Shown here one piece after another: positions 15,195 through 24,923 of a DNA stretch of 40,076 nucleotides; the stretch's first letter is position 1, and every line of letters starts with the position of its first letter. The notes under the pieces were generated by a model, which made no database searches, was not told where the DNA came from, and saw only the letters and a list, made by a program, of their open reading frames with translations. Origin of the DNA: Lachnospiraceae bacterium. Its GTDB lineage: Bacteria; Bacillota; Clostridia; Lachnospirales; Lachnospiraceae. The stretch spans positions 1 to 40,076 of the forward strand of contig VSNM01000021.1 in NCBI GenBank assembly GCA_009774245.1, written 5' to 3'. Position numbers and translations under genes: made by a program.

Positions 15195-16898
15195 CTATTT
15201 CGGCAGCACAAACGAACTCTTTAATGACACAATTCTGTTAAATACAAGCGCATCCGGCCTGGAATCCCTGCAGTCCACATTGAAAAAGCCCTGTCTCACA
15301 AACTGGAAGCTGTCATACGGCTTCGCGTCCTTCAAAGCCGGTTCCACATAGCACTCTCGCAGCACTGTCAGGGAGTTTGGATTCAGGTTCAGCGAGCCGT
15401 CCTCGTTGTAGACACCCTTCTCCTCGTCGATCAGATTCTCATATAAACGAACCTCCGCCCTGACCGCATACGGTGCCGGAACCCAGTGAATCGTTCCTTT
15501 TACTTTTCTTCCTGTAAACCCGCTGCCCTGCTTTGTCTCCGGATCATACGTGCAGTGAACGACTGTCACTTTGCCGTTCTCGTCCTTCTCATAGCTCACA
15601 CACTTTACAAAATACGCGCTCATGAGGCGCACTTCATTTCCCGGAAACAGCCTGAAATATTTTTTTGGCGGTTCCTCCATAAAGTCGTCCCTGTCAATAT
15701 AGAGCTCCCTACAGAACGGAACCTGTCTGGAGCCGAGGGACTCATTTTCCAGATTGTTTGGCACCTCGAGATACTCTGTCTCTCCTTCGGGGTAATTGTC
15801 GATCACAAGCTTTACAGGATCGAGCGCCGCCATCATTCTGGGCTTTTTGAGTTTTAAGTCCTCACGGATACAGTACTCGAGCATCGCGTAGTCGGTGGAG
15901 GAATTTGCCTTGCTCACGCCGCAGAGTTCCACAAATCTCTGAATGGACTCCGGCGTAAAACCGCGCCTTCTGAGCGCCGCGATCGACACTAGCCTCGGAT
16001 CGTCCCAGCCGTCGACAATGCCGTCCCGGACAAGCTTCTTAATGTAGCGTTTGCCGGTCACGACATTTGTGAGGTACATCTTTGCCTGCTCGATCTGCCT
16101 CGGATGGCTGGGATACCCGATCTCCCGTACCACCCAGTCATAGAGCGGCCTGTGATCCTCAAACTCCAGCGTGCAGATCGAGTGCGTGATTCCCTCGATG
16201 GCATCCTCGATCGGATGCGCGAAGTCATACATCGGATAGATGCACCACTTGTCACCTGTGTTATGGTGTGTCATGTGCGCCACGCGGTAAATAACCGGAT
16301 CTCTCATATTTAAGTTCGGCGAAGCCATGTCGATGCGCGCGCGCAGCACCTTCTCACCGTCCGCATATTTCCCGTTTTTCATATCCTCAAAGAGCTGCAG
16401 GTTTTCCTCCACAGAGCGACTGGCGGACGGATCTTCCTTTCCTGGCTCCGTGAATGTTCCTCTGTATTCCTTTAACTGCTTCGCGGTTAAGTCAGACACA
16501 TATGCCTTGCCCTTTTTGATCAGTTTTACCGCGCACTCGTACATCTGGTCAAAATAATCGGATGCAAAAAAAAGCCTGTTCTCCCAGTCCGCGCCAAGCC
16601 ACTTGACATCGGCCTTGATGGACTCCACATACTCGATATCCTCCTTTGTCGGGTTGGTGTCGTCAAAGCGCATGTTGAACTTGCCGCCGTATTCCTTTGC
16701 AATCCCATAATTCACAAGAACCGCCTTGGCGTGTCCGATGTGGAGATAGCCGTTGGGCTCCGGCGGGAAACGCGTGTGCACGGTATCGTACACGCCCTCC
16801 GCCAAGTCTTTATCAATCAACTGTTCGATAAAATTTCTCGAAACGACTTCCTTCTCCCCTGTGGAAATTTCCGCTGTATTTTTTTCTGCGTCACTCAT
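15195..16898 (-). CDS. glnS: Glutaminyl-tRNA synthetase
   Basis: This class I synthetase attaches Gln to tRNA-Gln. The 567-residue protein has the family order: FPPEPNGYLHIGHAKA (HIGH motif) near residue 50, the Rossmann catalytic domain, LVSIAALRRRGFTPESI, a KMSKS equivalent read as GVSKANS, and the C-terminal anticodon-binding beta-barrels. The start is set by ATGGAGGAGAGAC. Many Firmicutes use GatCAB instead, but GlnS is found in a number of Clostridia. It has its own promoter; no T-box leader is visible in the short 5' region. Confidence 0.96.
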   Translation of the reverse strand: MSDAEKNTAEISTGEKEVVSRNFIEQLIDKDLAEGVYDTVHTRFPPEPNGYLHIGHAKAVLVNYGIAKEYGGKFNMRFDDTNPTKEDIEYVESIKADVKWLGADWENRLFFASDYFDQMYECAVKLIKKGKAYVSDLTAKQLKEYRGTFTEPGKEDPSASRSVEENLQLFEDMKNGKYADGEKVLRARIDMASPNLNMRDPVIYRVAHMTHHNTGDKWCIYPMYDFAHPIEDAIEGITHSICTLEFEDHRPLYDWVVREIGYPSHPRQIEQAKMYLTNVVTGKRYIKKLVRDGIVDGWDDPRLVSIAALRRRGFTPESIQRFVELCGVSKANSSTDYAMLEYCIREDLKLKKPRMMAALDPVKLVIDNYPEGETEYLEVPNNLENESLGSRQVPFCRELYIDRDDFMEEPPKKYFRLFPGNEVRLMSAYFVKCVSYEKDENGKVTVVHCTYDPETKQGSGFTGRKVKGTIHWVPAPYAVRAEVRLYENLIDEEKGVYNEDGSLNLNPNSLTVLRECYVEPALKDAKPYDSFQFVRQGFFNVDCRDSRPDALVFNRIVSLKSSFVLPK

Positions 16899-16968
16899 GT
16901 CTCTCTCCTCCATTTTGTCAAAAATTTCTTTATAATCTATTCTTCGATCAAATCAGAATTTAATATCT

Positions 16969-16997
16969 ATTGTAATAAAATGTCGGGCATTTGTAAA
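16969..16997 (-). promoter_or_regulatory. Promoter of glnS
   Basis: The minus strand reads TTTACA (16997-16992), 17 bp, then TACAAT (16974-16969), about 70 bp upstream of the start. One mismatch per box. Confidence 0.7.
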
Positions 16998-17005
16998 GAG
17001 AACTT

Positions 17006-18268
17006 TTAGTCTCCTTTTTTCACCCGCTCTATTACGCAGTCGTGCGGCTTGTCAGATTTGTCCCTGTCATAACTGATGCCGACTAGCAGAATTTCTCCCG
17101 TATAATCTGCAAATGCCTGTGTGTACTGCCTGTCTTTGATCTGCTGTATCACACAACGGGCGCTTCTGTCATACTTTAATTCCACAATCAGAGCGGGTTT
17201 GTACGTGTGCGGCAGGGGCAGAAACGCCACGTCCGCAAAGCCTTTTCCGGCCGGAAGCTCACGAACCAGCTTGTAATCCTTCCTTGCGCTGTAATAAGCG
17301 AGACCGATCGCGCAACATAATGAATTCTCATCATTGTATGTCAGTATCGATGCCACTTCCATATGTGCCCTTCCTCCGAAAACTCCACATTTTCTAATGA
17401 CCTGTTCGCCGCCGGAAAGTCCCTCCAAAACTTCTGTATTTCTGTCACAGTCAAGACCGCAGATTATATACCGCTTTGCCACAATGCCATTCTCGATTAA
17501 ATAACAGTAGTTTTCTCCATCATCTGCATAGAGTGCGCTGTCCGGCATCAATATCGCATGTTCTTTTTCCCCAGTCTCGATCACCGCGTCCGCGTCTGTC
17601 CCCAGATAAATTGTTCCGTCGGGCTCGTCAATATGGATCTCCACCTGCAGTTTTACATTGTTCTGGGAATCTGTGATGGTCTCCATGCGGATTCTGGACA
17701 CCTTTCCCTCATAAACATTTCCGCCAATCTCCACCGTGGCTCTCTGTCCCAGTTCCACATCTGCCATCTCATAGCTTGTGACTTCGACCACAGCTTTGAC
17801 ATACTCTGTATCTTTAACGGTAAACAGCGGACTCCCTTCCGCGACAATCATCCCCTCCGCAATCATGACATTGCTGATTACGCCTGTTATTCCTGCTGTC
17901 ACGCCCTCGCCTGCCTTAGCGGCCTCCTGCTCGCTCCACGCAAGCGCCCTGTCCGCCAGCCTGACATTCTGTGCCAACTGATCGAGCTGCGCCGCATTCA
18001 TGGCGGCATGCCTTGTACTTAGCATTTCCTGCTGCAGAGCACTGCGCTGTGTGACAACCTCATTCAGAAACATCTGCGCCTCGTCAAAATACCGCAAATC
18101 CGCCATCTTTATTTCCAGCGCCTTATTTTTGTCGTTCACAGCGTCCGCCACGACTTCGATATTGTATTTCAGGTCATTGACATTGGTGAGCGCCGCCTGA
18201 TACGCTTCCTGATACATCATATCCTGCGCCGCCGCGTCATCATAAGCTCTCTTTTCAGAAACGCCCAC
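17006..18268 (-). pseudogene. Chimera: truncated efflux membrane-fusion protein joined to a PD-(D/E)XK nuclease C terminus
   Basis: The 420-codon open frame joins two unrelated pieces. Residues 1 to about 295 are the later part of an RND/ABC-type membrane-fusion (HlyD-like) protein: a coiled-coil hairpin, then the lipoyl half and beta-barrel (GVISNVMIAEGMIVAEGSPL, VELGQRATVEIGG) and LEGLSGGEQVI. The N-terminal membrane anchor is missing. From about residue 303 it becomes the C-terminal domain of AAA-ATPase-like/DUF1703 proteins with a PD-(D/E)XK nuclease core: GFADVAFLP (Asp346) and ALIVELKY (Glu363, Lys365). The only start is a poor GTG. An in-frame ATG at 17362, 10 nt after GGAGG, could translate the nuclease half alone. 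I read it as a deletion or recombination scar. Confidence 0.72.
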
Positions 18269-18547
18269 AAAGAAATAGACTCCCTTGTCATGACAGACGG
18301 CGAGATCGCGAATATTATCTATGAATTTGAGATGCGGACGACAAAGGATCTGGAGATCTTCCTGCGAAAAGCCGGTTTTCCATCGGAAAATCTGTTAGAA
18401 AAAACACATATTATTTATAATATGATCGAGTCCCTCTGCCATGAATTGACCTTTCACAAACACGAGGAACTCGACTTCGGGCAGATGCGCGCGATCGTCT
18501 CCAAGACAGTCCTCACGATTCTTGGACAGCCAGAAGCACCCACCTGA
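18251..18547 (+). pseudogene. C-terminal remnant of a TetR-family regulator
   Basis: From the ATG at 18290 this frame encodes 85 residues resembling the C-terminal end of TetR regulators (LEIFLRKAGFPSENLLEKTH, IIYNMIESLCHELTFHKHEE). The same frame stays open upstream for a further dozen plausible residues (FRNAHKEIDSLV), indicating that the natural start lies farther away. The DNA-binding half is absent and the upstream DNA is now the truncated adaptor gene. TetR genes often sit divergent from efflux adaptors, so both remnants probably come from one efflux locus. It could still be expressed as a small protein. Confidence 0.6.
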
Positions 18548-18556
18548 CATTTATTT

Positions 18557-19309
18557 TCAATATCTCACTTCCACCAAACACAGCCCTTTCGCTGGGACAA
18601 GGACACCTGACAGTTCCCTGGCAGCGTTCTGTGCAAGGAGTGCACCTACAGACGCAGGACTTCTCTGCCCCAGTCCGACTTCGATCAGCGTGCCTGTGAG
18701 TATCCGCACCATATGGTACAGAAAGCCATCGCCGCTGTAAGTTATGACGATCTCTTTTCCAACATTTTCTATCTGGATTGCATCGATCGTGCGCACAGTG
18801 GACTTCTTGCTCTTCTTATTCGAAGTGAACGCCTTAAAATCATGCTTTCCCACAAAGCAGGACGCAGCCGCCCGCATCGCGTCAAGGTCGAGCTGCTCCG
18901 GCAGCTCATACACATACCTGCGCTCGAACACACAGGGCAGGCTGGAATTCCATATGCGGTAGCAGTAAGTCTTCCCCTTCGCGTTCAACCTGCTGTGGAA
19001 GCGCTCCGGCACCTCCTGAATCGAGGTCACGCCTATATCCTCGGGAAGATAGTGATTCAGATAATCCATCACTTCCTGCGCTGACAGCGCCGTGTCAATC
19101 TTGAAGTTCGCCACTTGTCCGCGTGCATGCACGCCGGCATCTGTGCGCCCGGAACCGTCCACCTGCACGAAATCAAGTCCTGTCATCTTCGCAAGAATCA
19201 TTTCCAGCTTTCCCTGTATGGTATTCCCTGTTGAATCCTGACGCTGCCACCCCTGATAACGGGTGCCCTCGTACTGTACCAAAATCCTAAAATTGCGCAT
19301 TTTACTCAT
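18557..19309 (-). CDS. truA: tRNA pseudouridine(38-40) synthase
   Basis: It isomerises uridines 38-40 in the anticodon stem-loop of many tRNAs. The 250-residue protein shows the family start (ILVQYEGTRYQGWQRQ), the catalytic Asp in GSGRTDAGVHARGQ near residue 57, KTYCYRIWNS, and the C-terminal FLYHMVRILTGTLIEVGLG. It follows the AI-2E-family permease gene by 9 bp. The ribosome-binding site is weak and overlaps the end of the previous gene (GGAAAGTGA), suggesting coupling. Confidence 0.96.
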   Translation of the reverse strand: MSKMRNFRILVQYEGTRYQGWQRQDSTGNTIQGKLEMILAKMTGLDFVQVDGSGRTDAGVHARGQVANFKIDTALSAQEVMDYLNHYLPEDIGVTSIQEVPERFHSRLNAKGKTYCYRIWNSSLPCVFERRYVYELPEQLDLDAMRAAASCFVGKHDFKAFTSNKKSKKSTVRTIDAIQIENVGKEIVITYSGDGFLYHMVRILTGTLIEVGLGQRSPASVGALLAQNAARELSGVLVPAKGLCLVEVRY

Positions 19310-19318
19310 TTTATTCTG

Positions 19319-20506
19319 TCACTTTCCGCGACGCTCCTCCTGCTCCTCATCTTCAAGCTCCCTGATTGCCGCCTCGTCCAGTCGTCTAAAATTATTGATA
19401 TTCCGAACCAGCATCCTGATACTATACTTGGGCGTATCAAAAAAACCCGCCTCGTTCATATTGACGACAATAATTCCCAGCGGCACTGCGATCAGCATAC
19501 CACCCACACCCGCGATCCGATATCCGATAAACAGCAGAAACAGCGTCGGGATCGGCTCCATTCCGATGGACTCCCCCATGATCTTTGGCTGGATCAATTG
19601 CCGGAACAGCTGCCCCGCCCCCCAAATAACCAAAAAACCAATGGCGCGCAGATAGTTGCCGCCGATCAGTGTCACGACCGCCCACGGCACCAGCACAATG
19701 CCCGTTCCAAAAAAAGGAAGAAAATCGAGAAACGCCATCAGCAGCGCAATCAACAGACTATACCGCACTTTCAACACGGTAAGCCCTACCAGGAGCAGCA
19801 CATACATCCAGATCTCAATGCGAAACTGTGCCTTAAAGTATCCCCCGACTGCCTGCTTGAGACTGGAAGAAAACACATCATATTTGTGCGTGATATTTTC
19901 CGGCAGGACTTTGCTCACAAAAGTGGTAACCCAATCCCTGTCCGCTATAAAAAAGTAAGCCGACAGCATGCACATGATAATCGATATGATAACGTTTGCT
20001 ATGTTTCCAACCATGCTGCCCATGCCCTCAAATGTACTAACGTTCAGGCTCTTGGGCAGATCTGTTATCATCTCGCCGATCGTATTTCCGAGATCATTCA
20101 GGGCGTCCGCAAATTTCGGCGCCCTCACACCGATATACTGGTTGATCAGAATTCCCAGATTGTCAAAATCGTGTTTCACCGTTTCCCACATCGAGGGAAC
20201 CTCTTCTATAAAGCCAGATACCTGCCTCCAAAGCACGACGCCCAGCCCATAGCCGATTCCACTCACTGCAGCGATCACGCAGATGATCACCACGACCGTC
20301 CCCGCTTTTCTCCTGATCTTCAGTTTCCGCTCCAGAAACACCACGAACGGATTCGCGATGCATGATATGATCCATCCGATCACAAACGGCATAAAAAACA
20401 AAACCAGCCTCGGCACCAGAAAGATACAAAGCAGCAGTATAACCAGTGAGACCATTATATTCACAATCAACTTCAGGTTTTCCCTGCCTGTACTTCTTTC
20501 CTCCAT
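19319..20506 (-). CDS. AI-2E-family (UPF0118/YtvI-type) permease
   Basis: The 395-residue polytopic membrane protein has a hydrophobic N-terminal pair of helices, a large soluble stretch (about 85-145) and then several helices. The conserved blocks ALLMAFLDFLPFFGTGIVLVPW and LIQPKIMGESIGMEPIPTLF identify the family. Members include transporters for AI-2 and Na+(Li+)/H+ exchangers, so the substrate cannot be assigned. The ATG at 20506 is 7 nt after GGGGAGG, just past the engB stop; the in-frame TTG two codons earlier is unlikely. The C-terminal tail is acidic and cytoplasmic. Confidence 0.88.
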   Translation of the reverse strand: MEERSTGRENLKLIVNIMVSLVILLLCIFLVPRLVLFFMPFVIGWIISCIANPFVVFLERKLKIRRKAGTVVVIICVIAAVSGIGYGLGVVLWRQVSGFIEEVPSMWETVKHDFDNLGILINQYIGVRAPKFADALNDLGNTIGEMITDLPKSLNVSTFEGMGSMVGNIANVIISIIMCMLSAYFFIADRDWVTTFVSKVLPENITHKYDVFSSSLKQAVGGYFKAQFRIEIWMYVLLLVGLTVLKVRYSLLIALLMAFLDFLPFFGTGIVLVPWAVVTLIGGNYLRAIGFLVIWGAGQLFRQLIQPKIMGESIGMEPIPTLFLLFIGYRIAGVGGMLIAVPLGIIVVNMNEAGFFDTPKYSIRMLVRNINNFRRLDEAAIRELEDEEQEERRGK

Positions 20507-20508
20507 GA

Positions 20509-21111
20509 TCAATCCTCCCCTACCGGCTGCCCTACCATACTGTCAATCAGTTCGTAAATCTCGTCGCGCCCTTGTTTTGTCTGTGCTGAAAATGGTATCA
20601 CAATCGTGTCCCGATCCACGCCAAGCCCTTGCCTGACCGCCCTGACCTGCTTTTGCAGCTGGCTCCTGTTGATCTTGTCCGCTTTTGTCGCTATTACAAT
20701 CGGATGAAAACCGTTTGCACGAATCCAGTCGTACATGACCTTGTCGTTCGCTGATGGATCATGTCTGATATCAACAAGCAGGAACACTGCCACCAGCACT
20801 TTTGACTGGTGCAGATACCGCTCGACCATCTTCCCCCACTTCTCCTTTTCCTGCTGGCTGACCTTCGCATATCCATATCCCGGGAGATCAACAAAATATA
20901 GCGCATCGTTGATATTATAAAAGTTGATCGTCTGCGTCTTCCCCGGCGAGGAGCTGGTGCGTGCCAGCGATTTGCGATTCATGATGGCATTGATCAGCGA
21001 AGATTTTCCCACATTGCTCTTTCCGGCAAACGCGATCTCAGGCATACTGTTTTGTGGTATTTTGCTTGTCACTCCGATTACTGTTTCCAGATTTACACTT
21101 TTTATGACCAT
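20509..21111 (-). CDS. engB: Ribosome-biogenesis GTPase EngB (YsxC/YihA)
   Basis: This small GTPase is needed for late assembly of the large ribosomal subunit. The 200 residues contain G1 AGKSNVGKSS near 29, the G2 Thr in GKTQTINFY, G3 DLPGYGYAKV, G4 TKADK and G5 FSAQTKQG. It begins 3 bp after lon and ends 2 bp before the permease gene, so these three are one transcript. The lon-engB order is conserved in many Firmicutes. Confidence 0.96.
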   Translation of the reverse strand: MVIKSVNLETVIGVTSKIPQNSMPEIAFAGKSNVGKSSLINAIMNRKSLARTSSSPGKTQTINFYNINDALYFVDLPGYGYAKVSQQEKEKWGKMVERYLHQSKVLVAVFLLVDIRHDPSANDKVMYDWIRANGFHPIVIATKADKINRSQLQKQVRAVRQGLGVDRDTIVIPFSAQTKQGRDEIYELIDSMVGQPVGED

Positions 21112-21114
21112 TTG

Positions 21115-23532
21115 CTATTTCTCCTGATTCTTCTCTCCTGTTACCGTTTTCTTTTTGTTTCCGCTTCTCGTCCGCCTGATCCTGATCTCCCGCGCAAACG
21201 CCAGCGGTATCACATCATCCATGGAACTGACAAAACAGATCTCCATGCCCGACCTGATCTCACTGGAAATCTCCGCGACATCCTTCTCGTTCTCCTTCGG
21301 CACCAAGACAGTGGTGATTCCAGCTGTCTTTGCCGCCAGCAGCTTCTCTTTCAGGCCCCCGATCGGAAGCACCCTTCCCCGCAGTGTGATCTCACCTGTC
21401 ATCGCAACCTTCGCCCTGACCGGTGTGTCTGTAATCGCCGACAACACTGCCGTCGCCATCGTGATGCCCGCAGACGGTCCATCCTTGGGGACTGCCCCCT
21501 CGGGAATGTGCAGATGAAAATCATTTTCTTTAAAAAATTCTGAATCAATCTTATATCGGGGCGCGATCGACCGGATATAGCTGATTCCTGTCATGGCGGA
21601 CTCCTTCATCACATCGCCGAGCTTTCCGGTCAGCTCGATCTCACCCTTTCCAGGCATAATATTCACTTCGATCTGCAGCGTATCGCCACCCACGCTTGTC
21701 CATGCGAGTCCTCTGACAATCCCAACATCATCCTTCTCATTTGCCATATCCACGCTATATTTGGGCTTCCCAAGGTATTTCTCAAGCTTTTGGCTGTTTA
21801 CTTTGATGCACTTATCCTGTATCTGTTTCTTAGACTTTCCGCTCCTGTCCTTCAGGATCTCCAATGCCGCCTTTCTGCAGACTGTGCCAAGCCTTCGCTC
21901 GAGATTGCGCACGCCGGCCTCTTTCGTGTAACGGTCAATAATCCCTCTGACTGCATTGTCACTGATCGTCAGCTGCGTCTCTTTCAGACCGTTTTTTGCA
22001 AGCTGCTTCTCCCACAGATGCTCCTTTGCTATATGAAATTTCTCATTTGCCGTATAGCTTGACACCTCGATAATATCCATGCGGTCGAGCAGCGGCCTCG
22101 GGATATTGCCGGCATCGTTTGCAGTCGCTATGAACAACACTTTGGACAAGTCGATCGGCAACTCCACGTAATGATCCCTGAAATGGCAGTTCTGCTCCGG
22201 ATCAAGCACCTCCAAGAGCGCGGACGAGGTATCCCCCTTATAGTCGCTGCTAACCTTGTCGATCTCGTCAAGCAACATCAGCGGATTACACACGCCCGCC
22301 TGTTTCAGGCCGTTTGCGATACGCCCCGGCATCGCCCCGACGTAAGTCTTGCGGTGTCCCCTGATCTCCGCCTCGTCGCGCACACCGCCCAGACAGATTC
22401 TGACATATTTCTTGTTCAGCGCCTCAGCGATCGATTTTGCAATCGAAGTTTTTCCTGTTCCCGGTGGTCCCACCAGACACAGAATCGGTGCCTCGCCCTT
22501 GCTGGTCAGACACCGGACTGCCAGATACTCGACAATCCGTTCCTTTACCTTCTCCAATCCATAATGATCTCTCTCCAGGATCTCCTCCGCCCTGTTGATG
22601 TCATTGTTATCCTTCGACGCCTTATTCCACGGAAGCTCCAGAAGCGTCTCAATATATCCGCGCTCCACCGCGCTCTCTGAGCTCGAACCCATGATCGTCT
22701 TGAACCGGTTGATCTCTTTTTGAATCTTTTCCTTTACCTCCGCATCGGCTTTCAGCTTTGCCAACGCTTCCTCGTAATGCTTCACATCAGAATACTGATC
22801 TTTGTCTCCCAGCTCTTCCTGTATATACTCCATCTGCTCGCGCAGAATATAATCCTTTTGGTTCTTGTCGATCTTCTCCCTGATCTTAACTGCCAGTTGT
22901 GTGCGGATTGCCGCAATCTGGGCCTCGTTCATGATCAGCGCCACCAGCTCGCCGCACTGCTCGGCAATATCCTCGATCTCCAATATGTTCTGTTTTTGCT
23001 CATACGAAAAGGGAGTGTTGATCAGTATTTGATTGATCAGCATCGTCAGACTTTTTCCGTCCTTAAAGTACCTACCCAGACTTTTTCCGATCTTGGGATA
23101 AAACCGGACATACGTGTCAAAAACTTCCCTGAGTGTGCGTCTTAACGCCTCCTCCTCAGACTGTTCGAGATCGCTCTCATCATTGTCAATTTTCTCGTAC
23201 AGCGCGCTGTAATACTGACCGTCATTGTCATCCAGCCCCATCATGCGCACTCTTGCCACAGCCTCCACCATCACTCTGTCAATACTGTTTGGAAGCTTTG
23301 TGACCTGCCTAATATTTGCCAGCGTGCATACTTTATATAATCCATCGATATCCGGTTTCTCTTCTTCCGGATCAATCTGTGGCACAAGCAATACCTGCTG
23401 TGTGTCGTTCAGCGCCTGCTCGATCGCCTTTTTTGACATCTCTCTGTTCAGATCAAAATGTATGATCATATCCGGCACCACTGTCAGTCCCCGCAATGCC
23501 ACCAAAGGCAATGCTGTCAATATTTGCTCCAT
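21115..23532 (-). CDS. lon: ATP-dependent protease Lon
   Basis: This AAA+ serine protease degrades misfolded and regulatory proteins in the cytoplasm. The 805-residue protein has the N-terminal substrate domain starting LPLVALRGLTVVPDM, a coiled-coil segment (about 205-300), an AAA+ module with GPPGTGKTS near 355-363 and GHRKTYVGAMPGRI, and the C-terminal protease domain. The catalytic dyad is Ser687 in DGPSAGI and Lys730 in GGLKEK. AGGGAGAGG precedes the ATG. A terminator separates it from clpX, so it is probably transcribed in part on its own, with engB downstream. Confidence 0.97.
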   Translation of the reverse strand: MEQILTALPLVALRGLTVVPDMIIHFDLNREMSKKAIEQALNDTQQVLLVPQIDPEEEKPDIDGLYKVCTLANIRQVTKLPNSIDRVMVEAVARVRMMGLDDNDGQYYSALYEKIDNDESDLEQSEEEALRRTLREVFDTYVRFYPKIGKSLGRYFKDGKSLTMLINQILINTPFSYEQKQNILEIEDIAEQCGELVALIMNEAQIAAIRTQLAVKIREKIDKNQKDYILREQMEYIQEELGDKDQYSDVKHYEEALAKLKADAEVKEKIQKEINRFKTIMGSSSESAVERGYIETLLELPWNKASKDNNDINRAEEILERDHYGLEKVKERIVEYLAVRCLTSKGEAPILCLVGPPGTGKTSIAKSIAEALNKKYVRICLGGVRDEAEIRGHRKTYVGAMPGRIANGLKQAGVCNPLMLLDEIDKVSSDYKGDTSSALLEVLDPEQNCHFRDHYVELPIDLSKVLFIATANDAGNIPRPLLDRMDIIEVSSYTANEKFHIAKEHLWEKQLAKNGLKETQLTISDNAVRGIIDRYTKEAGVRNLERRLGTVCRKAALEILKDRSGKSKKQIQDKCIKVNSQKLEKYLGKPKYSVDMANEKDDVGIVRGLAWTSVGGDTLQIEVNIMPGKGEIELTGKLGDVMKESAMTGISYIRSIAPRYKIDSEFFKENDFHLHIPEGAVPKDGPSAGITMATAVLSAITDTPVRAKVAMTGEITLRGRVLPIGGLKEKLLAAKTAGITTVLVPKENEKDVAEISSEIRSGMEICFVSSMDDVIPLAFAREIRIRRTRSGNKKKTVTGEKNQEK

Positions 23533-23568
23533 CTGTATAATCCTCTCCCTGCGCCTCTGTGTATAAAA

Positions 23569-23591
23569 CGCCGCCTTATGAAAAGGCGGCG
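23569..23591 (-). terminator. Terminator between clpX and lon
   Basis: CGCCGCCTT and AAGGCGGCG form a 9-bp G+C-rich stem with a 5-nt loop, followed on the minus strand by TTTTATA. Placed right after clpX. Confidence 0.85.
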
Positions 23592-23611
23592 CTTATCATC
23601 AATCCATTTAT

Positions 23612-24880
23612 TTATCTCGCCTTTTTCTCACGCTCTGTGCGTATTGCTTCGCGGTGTACTACAAAAGGCTGACTTGTTCCGTCCACGGACTCCTTGGTGA
23701 TCACGCAGCTCTCAATCGTGTCATCGGAAGGAATCTCATACATGACATCCATCATAATGCTCTCCATGATGGAACGCAGACCTCTGGCTCCTGTCTTTCT
23801 CTCCAGCGCTTTCTCTGCAATCGCTTCGATCGCATCCGGCTCAAAGGTTAGCTTCACGTTATCAAACTCAAAAAGTTTCTGATACTGCTTGATCAGTGCG
23901 CTCTTCGGCTCCCTGAGGATTCTCACAAGCGCTTCCTTGTCAAGCCCCTCCAGCGACACATTGATCGGAACCCTGCCGACAAACTCAGGTATCAGACCGT
24001 ATTTTGTCAAATCCTGAGGCGTCACTTCCTTGAATACCGCGCCGAGATCTCTTGTCGTCTTCTCCGCGATATCCTTGTTAAATCCGATCGATTTGCGATC
24101 AAGCCTGTTCTCAACAATCTTGTCAAGTCCGTCAAAAGCACCGCCGCAGATAAACAGGATATTCGTCGTGTCGATCTGAATCAACTCCTGATGCGGGTGT
24201 TTCCTGCCACCCTGTGGAGGCACGCTCGCCACCGTCCCCTCGACAATCTTTAAGAGTGCCTGCTGTACGCCCTCACCAGAAACATCTCTGGTAATCGAGA
24301 CATTTTCGCTTTTCTTGGTAATCTTGTCAATCTCATCGATATAAATAATCCCATACTGGGCTCTTTCAATATCGTAATCAGCAGCCTGAATAAGCTTCAA
24401 AAGGATATTCTCAACATCCTCACCCACATAACCGGCCTCTGTGAGCGTCGTCGCGTCTGCTATCGCGAAGGGCACATTGATAATCTTGGCAAGTGTCTGT
24501 GCCAGATATGTTTTGCCGGAACCGGTCGGTCCAATCATGATGATATTGCTCTTCTGGAGCTCCACATCCAAATCCTTCTCAGCCATGACGCGCTTGTAGT
24601 GGTTGTATACTGCCACCGACAATACTTTCTTAGCCTCTTCCTGTCCAATCACATACTCGTCAAGGAACTCTTTGATTTCCACGGGCTTTAGAAGGTTAAT
24701 CTCAAAGCCGCCCTCAATCTGCTCCTCCTCGTACTCTTCCTCAATAATGTCTGCACAGATATCTACACACTCATCACAAATATAAACACCGGACGGACCT
24801 GCTATCAGCTTTCTCACCTGATCCTGTGTTTTATTGCAGAAAGAACATCTTACCCTTCCCTCAGTGCTTTTTCCTGCCAT
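23612..24880 (-). CDS. clpX: ATP-dependent unfoldase ClpX
   Basis: This AAA+ subunit recognises tagged substrates and threads them into ClpP. The 422 residues include an N-terminal zinc-binding domain (CSFCNKTQ and CDECVDIC), Walker A GPTGSGKT near 118, the pore loop GYVGEDVEN, IIYIDEIDKI, and the IGF-type ClpP-docking loop, read here as IGFNKD. The start is set by AAGGGAGAAAAAGG; an ATG seven codons earlier lacks a ribosome-binding site. It follows clpP by 43 bp and shares its transcript. Confidence 0.97.
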   Translation of the reverse strand: MAGKSTEGRVRCSFCNKTQDQVRKLIAGPSGVYICDECVDICADIIEEEYEEEQIEGGFEINLLKPVEIKEFLDEYVIGQEEAKKVLSVAVYNHYKRVMAEKDLDVELQKSNIIMIGPTGSGKTYLAQTLAKIINVPFAIADATTLTEAGYVGEDVENILLKLIQAADYDIERAQYGIIYIDEIDKITKKSENVSITRDVSGEGVQQALLKIVEGTVASVPPQGGRKHPHQELIQIDTTNILFICGGAFDGLDKIVENRLDRKSIGFNKDIAEKTTRDLGAVFKEVTPQDLTKYGLIPEFVGRVPINVSLEGLDKEALVRILREPKSALIKQYQKLFEFDNVKLTFEPDAIEAIAEKALERKTGARGLRSIMESIMMDVMYEIPSDDTIESCVITKESVDGTSQPFVVHREAIRTEREKKAR

Positions 24881-24923
24881 CCTTTTTCTCCCTTTACTCA
24901 TAATTCATTCAATCTAATAAAAT

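Noticed and set aside
16899..16968. T-box leader for glnS
   Set aside because: The 5' region is too short and has neither the T-box sequence nor a terminator hairpin.
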